From Halichondria panicea (lineage: Eukaryota; Porifera; Demospongiae; Suberitida; Halichondriidae), in contig NC_087380.1 of assembly GCF_963675165.1 (NCBI RefSeq), forward strand, positions 2,781,803 through 2,845,802: a stretch of DNA of 64,000 nt, written 5' to 3'. This document shows positions 1 through 11,300 of this stretch, piece by piece. A program made the position numbers and the translations under genes. The notes under the pieces were generated by a model, which made no database searches, was not told the DNA's origin, and was given only the letters and a program-made list of their open reading frames with translations. Within the stretch, counting starts at the first letter, position 1. Each line of letters opens with the position of its first letter.

Positions 1-76
1 TTTCCGTGAAAGTTATACTCTTGAAATAATTATATCCTCTACACGGTAATTACTAAAAATAATGACATCTGCTTAC

Positions 77-2058
77 CTGTTCCTGAAATAAACAAACTCT
101 CAATCGCGTTATCTCCATTCTCATTCAACACTCGGCATTGATACACTCCAACTATAGAGAAGCTATCCACTGTGAAGGTTGCCTGAGTGTCTCCAATGAT
201 CAGGGGAGCAGAGGATACCATTTCTCCACTAACAAACCACTCGACCATGGCCAGTGTGTTATCAGAGGTGAATGAACAGGTGAGTGTGACCAACGTGCCC
301 AGTTGGACAGGGGTGAGTGGGGCAGAGGAGAGCTGCATTATGGTAGGAGCTGCAGGAACGTTGAGGACATAATTGATTAATTCATGATACTATTTTGATG
401 GGCTATATACACCGTTACAATACATGTTACACTGGTACATGTGTATATATATGGAAGTACTGGCATGAAATATTCATTACCTCATTGCGTAGGAAAATAA
501 AATCATTGACTAAAGCTTAATGGAATGCAATGAATTCATTAGCACAGGCGACACTTCAACTGACACTCCTCTAGTAATTTTCACTAAGAGGTACACAGGA
601 CGACAAATTCCTATGTACCTGGGCTCTCCGCTCCACTAGTCTCCAAGACGACAGCCTGTGAGACCACACCCCCTACTCTGCTTCCTGCCACACATTCGTA
701 GTTGACCGTCACTCCATCGTAGGAAATCACAGTTAGAGTATCATCATTAATAACCACACCCGAGGTGTCACTGGATATTTCATTGCCATTTCTTCTCCAC
801 ATTATAGGACCATCGTTGTTCATAGCAGTGCAAGTTAGGATGATTGAAGAGCCTTGACTCAGGAATCGTGGGACTGAGGTTGCTAAGGTTATGGATGGAA
901 CTGTGTGTGTGTGTGTGTGGGAGTGTGGTAGATGGTAGATACAGTATGGTTAAGTACGTATGTTCAGGGAGAGATGTGGCAATGCTACTAACATCAAAAC
1001 TACAAGGCCACGTATGTTTGTTGCAACCAATTTCCTGTAACAACCTTGTACATAATATCGATTAACAAAATGGCTACAAGCAAATGTACCATTAGACAGT
1101 ACATATAATATTGTGGGAAGTCAGTCATCAGTGCATGTCCTGTGTGCGCGAGAACGGTCATAGTTCTAATTATGCATTAATTAACACTTTGACTGTAGTA
1201 GACACACACACAGGTTCACAGTCACAGTATATGTAGAAGCTGAATCATCATCCTATTGTTGCTGACAAATACACTAATTATGCAGCAAGCATTATCAGAC
1301 TGCCAAGCACATTGCGCAATAATTGGCACAGCAGACAATTTTGTATAATTATCCCAGCCAAATTCGTAGTCAGCCAGATACGTATGCACAACCCAATACC
1401 ATTGTTTAATCAAGTCCCACTGTACTGTCAGTATTATCATAGATTATGCAGGTGCTAGTGACTCAATCCACACACACACACAAACCTTGAACAGGATCGG
1501 CACAGATATAACGTAGTTCCATGCTGCACATCTGTCGGAACAGTCGCACATCATTGCTCCCATCAACCATACCGATAAACAAACAAGTGACATCGGCCTC
1601 AGGGGCTGGTTGATCAGGAGCAAAATTATTTGAATCCAGGACGGGGCTTCCAAGAGATGGTGGGCTGTCATCACTGTCTACTAGTGCGCTGCTAGCGTTG
1701 TATCTGTAGCCAGTCCAATAGTTTTGTTGATAGAGTTCAACGTATCTCGAGAGTGTGTTGAACTGTTCGCTGTCTTCAAAGGTGATTAGTTTAGAAGAAC
1801 TCGAACCACAAGTGAATGCATTTGCTAATGAAGTTGCAGTTGATAGATTGATACAGCTATTGGGAGGGTAGGGTCTCTCTCCATTTGGGCAATTCAGTGA
1901 CTCCACTTTCACAGCTGTAGGAGTGTTATTAATTAAACAGACAAGCTAGCTACACCCATTTTAAACTATTCAACCACAACAAGGTTATATAAAAAACATC
2001 TAGGCTTACCTGAAATTAAAGTAGCTAGTAGACAAAAGAGAGATACAGCTTTCTCCAT
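77..2058 (-). CDS. C-type-lectin-like / Ig-like domain protein, 5' part (partial)
   Basis: Four exons read in phase on the minus strand: 2010-2058, 1486-1914, 619-900 and 77-350, each bounded by GT-AG. The last exon ends at a donor (plus-strand 'ac' at 75-76), so the gene continues beyond position 1. Exon 1 starts with MEKAVSLFCLLATLIS, a typical signal peptide. Exon 2 resembles a C-type-lectin-like domain: spaced cysteines, a WTGY motif in the middle and a final C-SMELRYIC segment. Exons 3 and 4 each look like one Ig-like domain (LTC...W...YEC and LTC...VEWF...YQC patterns). The product is therefore probably a secreted or single-pass surface protein of the lectin/Ig receptor type; the ligand is unknown. 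The transmembrane or cytoplasmic part, if any, is outside the window. The family assignment rests on motifs seen by eye. Confidence 0.65.
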
Positions 2059-2195
2059 GTTTAATAGATATTCGATCAAGCGTTGTACATTGACATCAAT
2101 GTCGATGCATGATCATTATAAAACGCCCATCTATTGCACAATTAACTATCTAATTGAACGAACAAGAAGGGAATTTCCAATGCTAACTACCGTAT

Positions 2196-2431
2196 ACCGT
2201 ATAGCGCGAAATGTTCGAGGGGCTTAATTTTCGCGGATTTCGTGGGTTAGAATTCTATACGAAAATTAAGTCCACGAAAATTATTCTTTAATTAGAATTA
2301 CCTGCTATCGTGCAAATATTTAAAGGCGTGGCTTCCGGTAAGCAGTCATTCCGCGAACATTGTGCAACGAAATGGTTTTTAGAGGCCATTCCACGAAATA
2401 TAAGTGCCTCGAAAATTTCGCGCTATACGGT
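2196..2431. mobile_element. Foldback/MITE-like element 1
   Basis: The 25-base left end at 2196-2220 (starting accgtatagcgcgaaa) is the reverse complement of 2407-2431 with a single mismatch. The interior has further self-complementary words such as 'cgaaaatt' and 'ccacgaaa' but no coding frame. Size (about 236 bp) and terminal inverted repeats fit a non-autonomous DNA transposon. It lies in the spacer between the lectin/Ig gene and the reductase pair. Confidence 0.7.
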
Positions 2432-2637
2432 ATATAGCGGGTAATTTTCGGGGGACAAAATATTCGTGGTTCAGCAATATTGAGACATTTCATGGATAAT
2501 ATTTTCGTGGTTGGAGCTTGGATTGTAGGTAAAGGTAGGCAAGGTCGCTTCATTCGTGGGTAAAATATTCGTGGTCAGACCTCCAACCACGAAAACCACG
2601 AATATTTTGCCCCACGAAAATTACCAGCTATACGGTA
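2425..2637. mobile_element. Foldback/MITE-like element 2, abutting element 1
   Basis: The left arm at about 2425-2471 (tagcgggtaattttcggggg, then acaaaatattcgtggtt) pairs with the right arm at about 2594-2637 (aaccacgaatattttg, then ending agctatacggta) with few mismatches. Its left terminus overlaps the right terminus of element 1 through the shared 'ctatacggta' word, suggesting insertion of one into the end of the other or a compound element. No coding capacity is seen. Confidence 0.65.
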
Positions 2638-2775
2638 CCTTATTGCATTCCAATGAAATTAATGGTATTCATTGCAAACCACAATGCAGTCAGTTTCCTC
2701 CCACCTTTAATTCCACAAAAATACTAACAGTACAGTCACATTTTCAGCCATAAAATTAACTCCTATATGTAGCGT

Positions 2776-3765
2776 TCAAACTAAGCTTTGCACCACTCTG
2801 TCTTTCCAGAATTTCCCGGTCGGGCTTCCCTGAGGCAGTAGTGCACACAGTACAGGTGTCTCTGCTCCCTGGTCAGGAGTGAGGGGGGCTTTGGGTCCAG
2901 CCATGTCCGTGTTAACCCATCCAGGACAGCAGGCATTCACCAGCACATCCTCTTTGCCTGCATAATGGTTATATAATTATATTACTGTAGCAAGCCAGTA
3001 CAAAGGAAAAGCATTGTATATACCAACAAAATATCAACAAGCCAACAAAAAATAATTTTAAGACATCAAGCAGCAGCAGTTCACATTCAATAGTATACGT
3101 ACTACAGCAGCATGTCTTTTACCTGAAGAAGCCAGCTTCCTAGCGTAGACATTAGACAGTGCATTCATGGCCACTTTACTGTTGGAGTAGAAGCTGTTTG
3201 CCCATCCCCTCTCCACATGCTTGTCCTCCCTGACATCCTCAATGAATCGACCCATCAGTGCAACCAACTCTTCTTCCGTCAGAGAAGGACTTGACAATTT
3301 ATCAATAAGAGCTTGACTAGAGAGCTTTGAGAAAAGACCAACCCAAGAGGTAACATTCACAATTCGACCATGAGGACGAACAATTGGGGCAAGACCTCTC
3401 AGCATGTTTAGTGTGCCCGTAAAATTTGTCTTGAGGGTAACTGTAGCTTGTTCAATGTTGGAAGCAGTTGTACTACTTTTGTACGCCATCCCAGCATTGT
3501 TCACTAAAATATCGAGACCTCCATACGTATCAATAGTAAATTTTCGAAGCTCTTCAACGGAATCAATTGAGGTGATGTCTAGCTGATGGAATTTCGGGCT
3601 CAATCCTTCAGCTTCCAGAGCTCTTATGGATTCTTTTCCCCTATCTTCATTACGTGCAGTGAGGAACACATCTCCATCAAACTGCTTACACAGCTGCCTC
3701 ACAATAGCCAGCCCAATGCCCTTGTTGGAGCCTGACACTATTGCCACTTTTCTAGAGGAAGCCAT
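2776..3765 (-). CDS. CBR1: CBR1-like carbonyl reductase (short-chain dehydrogenase), copy A
   Basis: Two exons, 3123-3765 and 2776-2957, joined through a GT-AG intron in phase to give 274 residues; CBR1 enzymes are about 277. The family reduces carbonyl compounds (quinones, prostaglandins, aldehydes) with NADPH in the cytosol. The N-terminus carries the nucleotide-binding SGSNKGIG motif (residues 11-18), NNAG at 89-92, the catalytic serine at about 140 and YSNSK at 193-197, so Tyr and Lys are both present. Exon 2 encodes the CBR-typical NACCPGW...TDMAGPKA segment and ends QSLV. The ATG at 3765 gives the conserved short N-terminus. A tandem paralogue lies just upstream at 4033-4984 with the same intron position, so the pair arose by gene duplication. 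A reading of exon 1 into the intron would give a false C-terminus; the splice join restores the family C-terminus. Confidence 0.9.
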
Positions 3766-4032
3766 TCACACCTTCGATTCAGTCCTGTAGGTTAACAATG
3801 TAAATTGTAGATACCTTCTCACCTTTATATTACTATACACATGCATGCACCTTGTAGATTGCTTGTCTTCTACACCTTGCAGATTTTAGTAGATCTTTAG
3901 TACACCTTGCAGATTTATATGAAACTAGATAAAGGTCGTTTTTCCTTCTGATGATAATTTGATAAATCACCAGAAATGGCTTCCTTCAAATATAATAAGC
4001 AATTATAAGACTAAAGAGTCCCTATAGTTAAG

Positions 4033-4984
4033 TTATAGTTGACTTTGAACAGTTTTATCTTTCCAATATTTCCCAGTTGGGCTTCCCTGAGGCAGTAGTG
4101 CACACAGTACAGGTGTCTCTGCTCCCTGGTTAGGAGTGAGGGGGGCTTTGGGTCCAGACATGTCCGTACGAACATACCCAGGGCAGCTGGCACTCACAAC
4201 CACATCTTCTTTACCTGCAGTAAATAATTATAATAGCTGTAAATCTATACAGTCATAGCAGACATTGAGAGTACCACACACAAAACACATCAACATGCAG
4301 ACATCTACACAATGTCATATAGATTGTAAAGCTATGACCTGATTCTGCTAGTACTCTAGCATAGACGTTTGACAGAGCAAGAATTCCAACTGATATGCTG
4401 GCGTAGAAGGTCTTCACCCATCCTCTCTCAATTTGTTTACCATCCCTAACATCAGCAATGAACTGATCCATCAGTGCAATCAACTCTTTCTCGGTCAGAG
4501 AAGGACTGGAGAATTTATCTCGAAGAGCATCACTTGATAGTTTTGAAAAAATCCCAGTCCAAGACATGATGTTGACAATTCGCCCATGGGGTTGCATTAT
4601 TGGAGAGAATGCTCTAAGCATTTGCATTGTGCCAGTGAAGTTAGTCCCAAGGGTGACTGTAGCTTGCTCGATATTGGAAGCAGTTGTATCATACTTGAAA
4701 GCAATTCCAGCATTATTCACAAGCACATCACAGCCTCCATACGTATCAGTAGTAAATTTTCGAAGCTTTTCAATGGAATCAATTGAGGTAATGTCCAGCT
4801 GATGGAATTTCGGGCTCAATCCTTCGGACTTCAGAGCTCTAACGGATTCTTTTCCCCTCTCTTCATTACGTGCAGTGAGGAACACGTCTCCGTCAAACTG
4901 CTTACAAAGCTGCCTCACAATAGCCAGCCCAATGCCCTTGTTGGAGCCTGACACTATTGCCACTCTTCTGCTAGAGGAAGCCAT
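4033..4984 (-). CDS. CBR1-like short-chain dehydrogenase, copy B, catalytic Lys lost
   Basis: Two exons, 4339-4984 and 4033-4214, in phase, 275 residues, same intron position as copy A. The cofactor-binding motif SGSNKGIG, NNAG and catalytic-region serine are retained. The YxxxK motif is not: copy A reads YSNSK, copy B reads YASIS, with serine (TCA) where the essential lysine should be (about residue 198). In this family the lysine orients the NADPH ribose and lowers the tyrosine pKa, so copy B is predicted to be weak or inactive as a classical reductase, although the frame is intact. The second exons of A and B are nearly identical over a long stretch, which suggests recent duplication or gene conversion. 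The start codon lies 397 bp from the ECM29 start on the opposite strand. Confidence 0.85.
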
Positions 4985-5381
4985 ACAAGCTCCTGGAATT
5001 GGAATGTAAAGTTACAACAGTTCAGGTTCAGTTTGTGAAGTATGCACAGCTAGCTAGCTCCAATACTAACCTGATTTAGTTATAGCTGGTCCCCACTTGC
5101 ACTTGCACTAGCACTAGCACTGGCTTTTAAAGTTCATCCACACACAAACAATAATGTGTTGTATTGGCAAATTTTAGCTCATAGAGCTACACGACAACAT
5201 ATCCCATAATGCTAGGGCTGATATAATGCCACGTGTAGCAGCTTTGCTACCATAAACATTGATCATCCCAGAACTCTATCACACTTTCTACAGAGATTTG
5301 CTTGCCTGTAAGGATTGTCATTGACAGTAAGGATATTGGATCCGTTGATAAGTCTAATCATAAGACCTACAAACTAGGACC
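4985..5381. promoter_or_regulatory. Divergent intergenic region between reductase copy B and ECM29
   Basis: The two start codons face away from each other across 397 bp, so this stretch must hold both promoters and 5' leaders. It contains a CACGTG E-box-type hexamer near 5231 and a run of short 'cactagcact' repeats near 5100-5125. No TATA box is obvious at a fixed distance. A shared bidirectional promoter is an inference from geometry only. Confidence 0.4.
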
Positions 5382-8300
5382 ATGGAAAGTGTTGTCAAAT
5401 CAAGCGAAAGCAATGAATTAGGTGAGTCATGTCTCACACTAGAAAGCATTAAACCACAATACTACACTATAGACTAGACCGTCTCTATAGGATAATTATA
5501 GTACAAATAATAATTCACTATTTTTTGGTCAGCTAATTAAACCCAATTTTACGCTACCTCACACTATACCTTTGCTTTAACGAAAAGGTGGCCAACTTCG
5601 CCAGAGTATATAATATATGCCATCGTACTAAAATATATCTATTTTACTCAGCATACATGTACGTACAAACAACATCCACTACATTCATTGATCTGTTAAC
5701 GTACCTGGTTGTTGTCCAATTGCTTACTAAGACAAACTGTAGAACTTACTAGCTTGATGCTTGAGCTAGATCTATTTATATCTTCTGAATAATTATAGCT
5801 ATATATCCTATCCCTCTCAGAGCTCTTGGAGAGAGTGTTTCTGCGTCTTGGAGTGGCAGAGAGTGATGACAAGTTGGAGAGCTGTCTCTCTCGATTCCTC
5901 CTCCCCACCATACTCAAGATCACCTCCCCCCACAAGCCAGTGCAAGATAAAGTGAGGGCCTGGCTCAGTGCATGCTGCTGGACTTACTCAGTGCAACTAG
6001 AGATTATTAACTCAGACATTTCCGTACATGTACAACATTGTTCAGCTTTTGCATTCCTTCTGTTAATTAATATAATTATCGTATATAATAAATATGTTCA
6101 TGATGTAATGACGTTTTGGGTAGCATTTGATCATATCTATCATTTGATACTCTCGTCTATAATAACGCCTATGAGATATTAATGACTGCAGGGTCAATCA
6201 ATGTATAGTGGTAAAATTACGATTTACGATCCAACAAATTCTTGTATCTCTAGGTGCTGGAGTTGCTAACTCATATCAGCAAACGCATCAAGAGTCGGCC
6301 CGACGTGCCCCTCCCCCTAATCGCCCTCCTCTCAGTCTTTACCGATACCCACCATCCTCCACAAGTTGCCGTGAGCAACCAGTATTAGTGTGCTGAGATT
6401 AATAAGTCATGTTCTGGTAGTTGGGATTGTGCATTTTTATGCATTATTTATCCCTTTGAAATAGCTATCTCAGATCAGTGGATTGTGAAATGTTCCACTC
6501 TCGAAAGAAAGCATGGATGGGACATTATTATCGGGGTTGCTAAACTTTAGTGCTCATTGCTGTCTTTTCTTTAATTGCAGAACTTCACATTGGTGTACAT
6601 CAAGCTGGGGTTTCCTCGTCTCCCTGGTAACGAGAAGGGACGTCTCATTCCCTCACTAATCGATGCTCTGGAGGGCAAGACCACTCATCAACAAGACAGG
6701 TGAGAAATGATGAATTCATCAATATAGCGATGGTCATTCATTACTGCATGCTGCAGAGCTACTGTAACTGTGTGGTTGCTATAAAATACCGCATATTTTG
6801 TATCCATGATTGTGAATGAAGTGTTGTGAAGGAGTTATGAAAGTGCATGCTAGAGAAAGTTCTGCAAAAGTTTTCATTTACTATTTCAATTTCTGGATGC
6901 AAAAAAGTTACACTACGATAACTGCCTGTGTCACAGCATTCTTCAGCTGGTTCTCCCCTCCCTCCCTCACCTCGTCTTGCCTGACGATTTAGAGCAGCGG
7001 AGATCAATATTACAGCTGCAGGACAAGCCGGTAGTCAGAGCAACGGTGCTGGAATTCATGAGAGCCTACCTCCTGCTACCGTATGGGTGAGTGGGCGGTT
7101 GACTTATGCCAAAATTGTAACTGCTATCAAACACAGAGTTGTTGTGTTGTGTACTGTGTACGCTCCAAACGTGTTCCAAATCTCAAGTGTATCTCTTTCG
7201 ATATAGAGCGATAGATGTTGACACACTGACAGTGCAAGCTCCACCTGGTCTCAGTAAGACGCTGGTAACTAGGGTAACGGGGGGTATATACCTTCATCCA
7301 GAGGAACTTGAGAAGGTACAGTATTAAATTTCTGAAGAACCAGAAAAGTATTGGACATGCTTTATTTCAATACTTCTCTCTGACTGCGTTTGGTTTATCA
7401 AATACGTTTTTATTTTTAGATGAAGTTGGCGATATTGAAGCTTCTCTCCTCTGAAGTGTTCTCAGCAGATGAGATGGTGGTACACTTTATAATAGCAGCT
7501 GGGGACAACCGACACAAGTGAGTGGGTGGGGGATGTTCATTAGTCAACTATAATAATTAGTGTGAAGTCTAACTATAGTATATACAGTTGGTTGCATTTA
7601 TTTCGAATGTTCACTTACATTGTATCGAAACGTAGAAATTAAGCTTGTCAGCATGCTAGCAAAGTAGAGTCTCAAAAAATACCATCAGTATATATATGCT
7701 GATGTGTATGCTGCTTTTGATTGCATGATTACCTCCACTCGATCACCCAATGCTTGAAAGCTTGAGCGAGAACAAAATTAATAATAATTATCATGATACT
7801 ATCTCACCCCCCCCCTAGTGTGTCTGATCGAGGGGACCACCATCTGAGGCAGTTTAGCAGCTCCGTTGACTGGGATAGTGCGACACTGGTCTCCCAACTC
7901 TACTCTCTCTACCAAGGCACAGTGGCCACCCCGGCAGGGAAGAAGACAAGGCCGCAGGTAAGCTGGCGAGTGACTACATTTACTGTGTGAGCCGAGAGGT
8001 GCTATGGCTGATGGAAAAACTGTAAATCCCCTCCCTATAGCTATGGATTGATTCCAATACAACTCACTCACCTATATACGTGTATAGTACAAGCTCGTAT
8101 CAGTGTTGTTCTTCTGAATCAGCGTACATCATAATGTCTCATGCACTCATTCACTCAGAGTTCTAACTCTGTGAAGGATAGAGTATCACCTGCTAGTCTA
8201 CGAGTGAAGTTGAGACTGTTGCCCTATATCACCAGGTCATCCCTCGCTGCCAGCTGCTTCCCCCAAGCCGTTCAGGTAAAATAGTATCTCCTGTATTGTA

Positions 8301-11300
8301 ACTTACCAGCTATAAAATATGCCCAAGGGAAATATGTGATAGCTGCGTCCGTCCACAAGGTAATTTTGTATTGTGTATGTATTTTTCATCCCCTTTCGAG
8401 CTATTAATATAGAAATTGGTATGATTATATATAACCTTCGATAGATAATTTATGATCCAAATACCCAATTAATATACTATTTAAGTAGTTATTGTCTCTC
8501 TTAAGGTTGTGTTTGATGGCCTGTTTAGTGGTATCACTAACCCGCGACTGAGGATCCTCTCACTGCAGCTGGTCCACCATATCTGTTCCAGGTGAGCCTC
8601 TAGTAACCAGAGTTGAGTATAGCTTTGTTGTCGAACAGATCACTAGTCTAAAAAAGATGTTTTGAGCGTCTTGTTCTTTACGTGCAGAGCTACTGACCAG
8701 AAGCTGACTGTAATGGCTCCTGTATTGCTAACAGGGCTCAACAAGATCATCGACCAACCAGATGAGGTAGAGTATAATCACATGACCATGATGCAATTGA
8801 GCTATTGGTCTACTTTTTTCCATGCAGGAGACCAGTCTCCGAGCGTTGTCCTACACAGCTGTGGGAAAGATCTCAAAGTTCGTATATACTTTCACAGCAT
8901 TTTCCAACTTCTTAAAATCACATGTGTACTTTCATTGCAGGCAAGTCCCCTCGCTGTTTCAAAAGGACACAAAACAGATTTCTAAACTTTTCGATGCTGT
9001 TAAAAAGGTCAGTACCTTCTGCATAATGCATCTTTAGAGATTACAATCTTTATGGATAGGACTTGCCGACCGATGTGGGTCTGGCCGTTCAAGAGTGTTT
9101 GAGCTCCCTGGCGCTGGCCTATCGCGGGGTCAGAGGTCAGAACGCACTGCTGTTGGAAGCTCTACTCTTGGAGAATATTTATTCTGTGAGTGCATGGCAG
9201 GAAGTTATAGAGTGTCCGATTATATATTGAGTTGCGATACTTAGTTGTATACAGAAATGTGTTTCACAATTTTAGTAATTAGTAACATCAATATACTCAA
9301 AACTATTAATTGGCCTACAAGTTACCATATAACTTAATACTTAATTGGTTAATAAAGTCACCATAATTACTTAATACTCCTCACACAGCTACATGCACCA
9401 CCCCACCCCCTCACACTTCTCACCACCCACCACACTCACACTTCCCACCACCCACCACACTCACTCACATAGGTGGTGCCTCAGTGTAGACTAATGTCGG
9501 TCAAGTGTGCTTTGGCCATGTTTCCGTTCAACCATACACCATCTCGATTGGTCTGCATCGTTGCCACTGGAGACAGGTGATGCATGGTGGGGTCGCTACA
9601 TATAATTATACCGAACCCTATATAATAATAATGCATATAATTATGTCATTCTTGTCTGATGAAATCCCTCTTTCTATTGTTTGTGCAGTAAGGAGGATGT
9701 GAGGGAGCACGGTAAGCGTGGCTTGAAGAAGGTGACGTGGGAGCAGGGGGATTTCCCTGAAGATTGGAGCCACGCCTCTCCACTCTTTAGCGACATGGTT
9801 GACTACCTGCACAGAAGAGTGAGTGTTACCCTTATAGTAGGCTTTCAGTTTCTAGAATGAAAATTACGCAAGTCTATCAATGACACATATTTAGGTAATA
9901 GCGTAATGTTTATTATCTCTCTCCCTACAGGCAAAGGTAGCTATGGAAACAGGGGGTGGGTACTCAACAGCAGCAGGGAAGCTCCCGTTTCCTCCAGCTT
10001 CATTAAGTGAGGGGGTGGTCTTCTTACAAGCCTGTCTCTACGAGAGCTCTGGCTCCAGGACCACGGAACAGCTGGACCTGAGTGGCGTTAAGACCTACCT
10101 ACATCAGTTGTATGCATCCAGTAAGTGGGGAGAAATCCTTCCACTCTGACAAAATGTAGTTGACGCTATTGATCTTTTGTATGCAATCTGTTGTACAGTT
10201 ATTCGTTCTAATCTGACGAAATGAAATGTGGGAAGTTAGTACTATAATTATATGTCATCTGTTGTACAGTATTTAATTTTGTTCCAGCCATTTGGAGTAT
10301 TGGTAATATCAAGAGTTAAAACTCTTGGTAATAATGTTATTTACCATACAGACATGGCCTGCCTCTCTCAGTATGTGGGCCTTCTTGAACAGTCACTCGG
10401 ACCAGCAGGAGGTGTGTTCTTGTGTCACGTGACAATGTCCCCCAATCAGAATGTTGTATTTACGATGTATGCTCAGGCAGGAATCTTATACTTAATATTC
10501 TACACACTTCAGATGCTGATCTGCACTGCGTTGCCATGGCAGCTCTACTGGAGGTACTGGCATGCTCCACTCCCGACGTTGCTCTCTCCTTTAAGAGCAA
10601 GCTACAATGGATCAAGGTGATGGCGTAATCCTAGTGGTTACTGTACAACACTGCCTCACAATTCAATTAAGAGTTGCCATGGTTTTCTGTTACATTTTTG
10701 TGTGCTATGCAACACTCAAAGTTTACAATAAAGCTCTTTCGTAATTTGTTTCAAACCCTGTCTCTGTTTTGACTTTAAAGATGTTGTTGTTCGATCTTTG
10801 CTCCAGAGCTTCACTGCATCTAGTCGCCAAGAGACGAGGGAAGCAGCTGCCCACCTCCTGGGCGTATTGTCGGACCACCTCTCAACAGAGGAGCTCTCTC
10901 AGTTAGCTCAGGACCTGCTCAAAGATGCAACCAGTGAGGTGAGGAATGCACATTTGTTGCATGGAAATGATCTGCTTGTCTTTCTGTACATGTAGGTATT
11001 CTCAGTGCAGTTGGGTGCGCTCTCTATCCTTGGTCATGTGATCAGTCATGTGATGAGTACCTCGCATCCAGACGAGGAGAAGATGGACTCCTCTGATCGT
11101 CAGTCTATCAGTAAGGAGCTGGTCCACTCTTCCTTGTTGTTACTCTGTAAGTTAACTTATACCGGAAGTTTATACTTGTAAAATTTCAATGACTAAAATT
11201 ACATACATATGTATGACAATTTGACAGTTGATAATCACTGTGTAAGTGGTTCGTGTAATTTATCTGTAGATTGTGTAAATCTATATACCTTAGTGCAATA

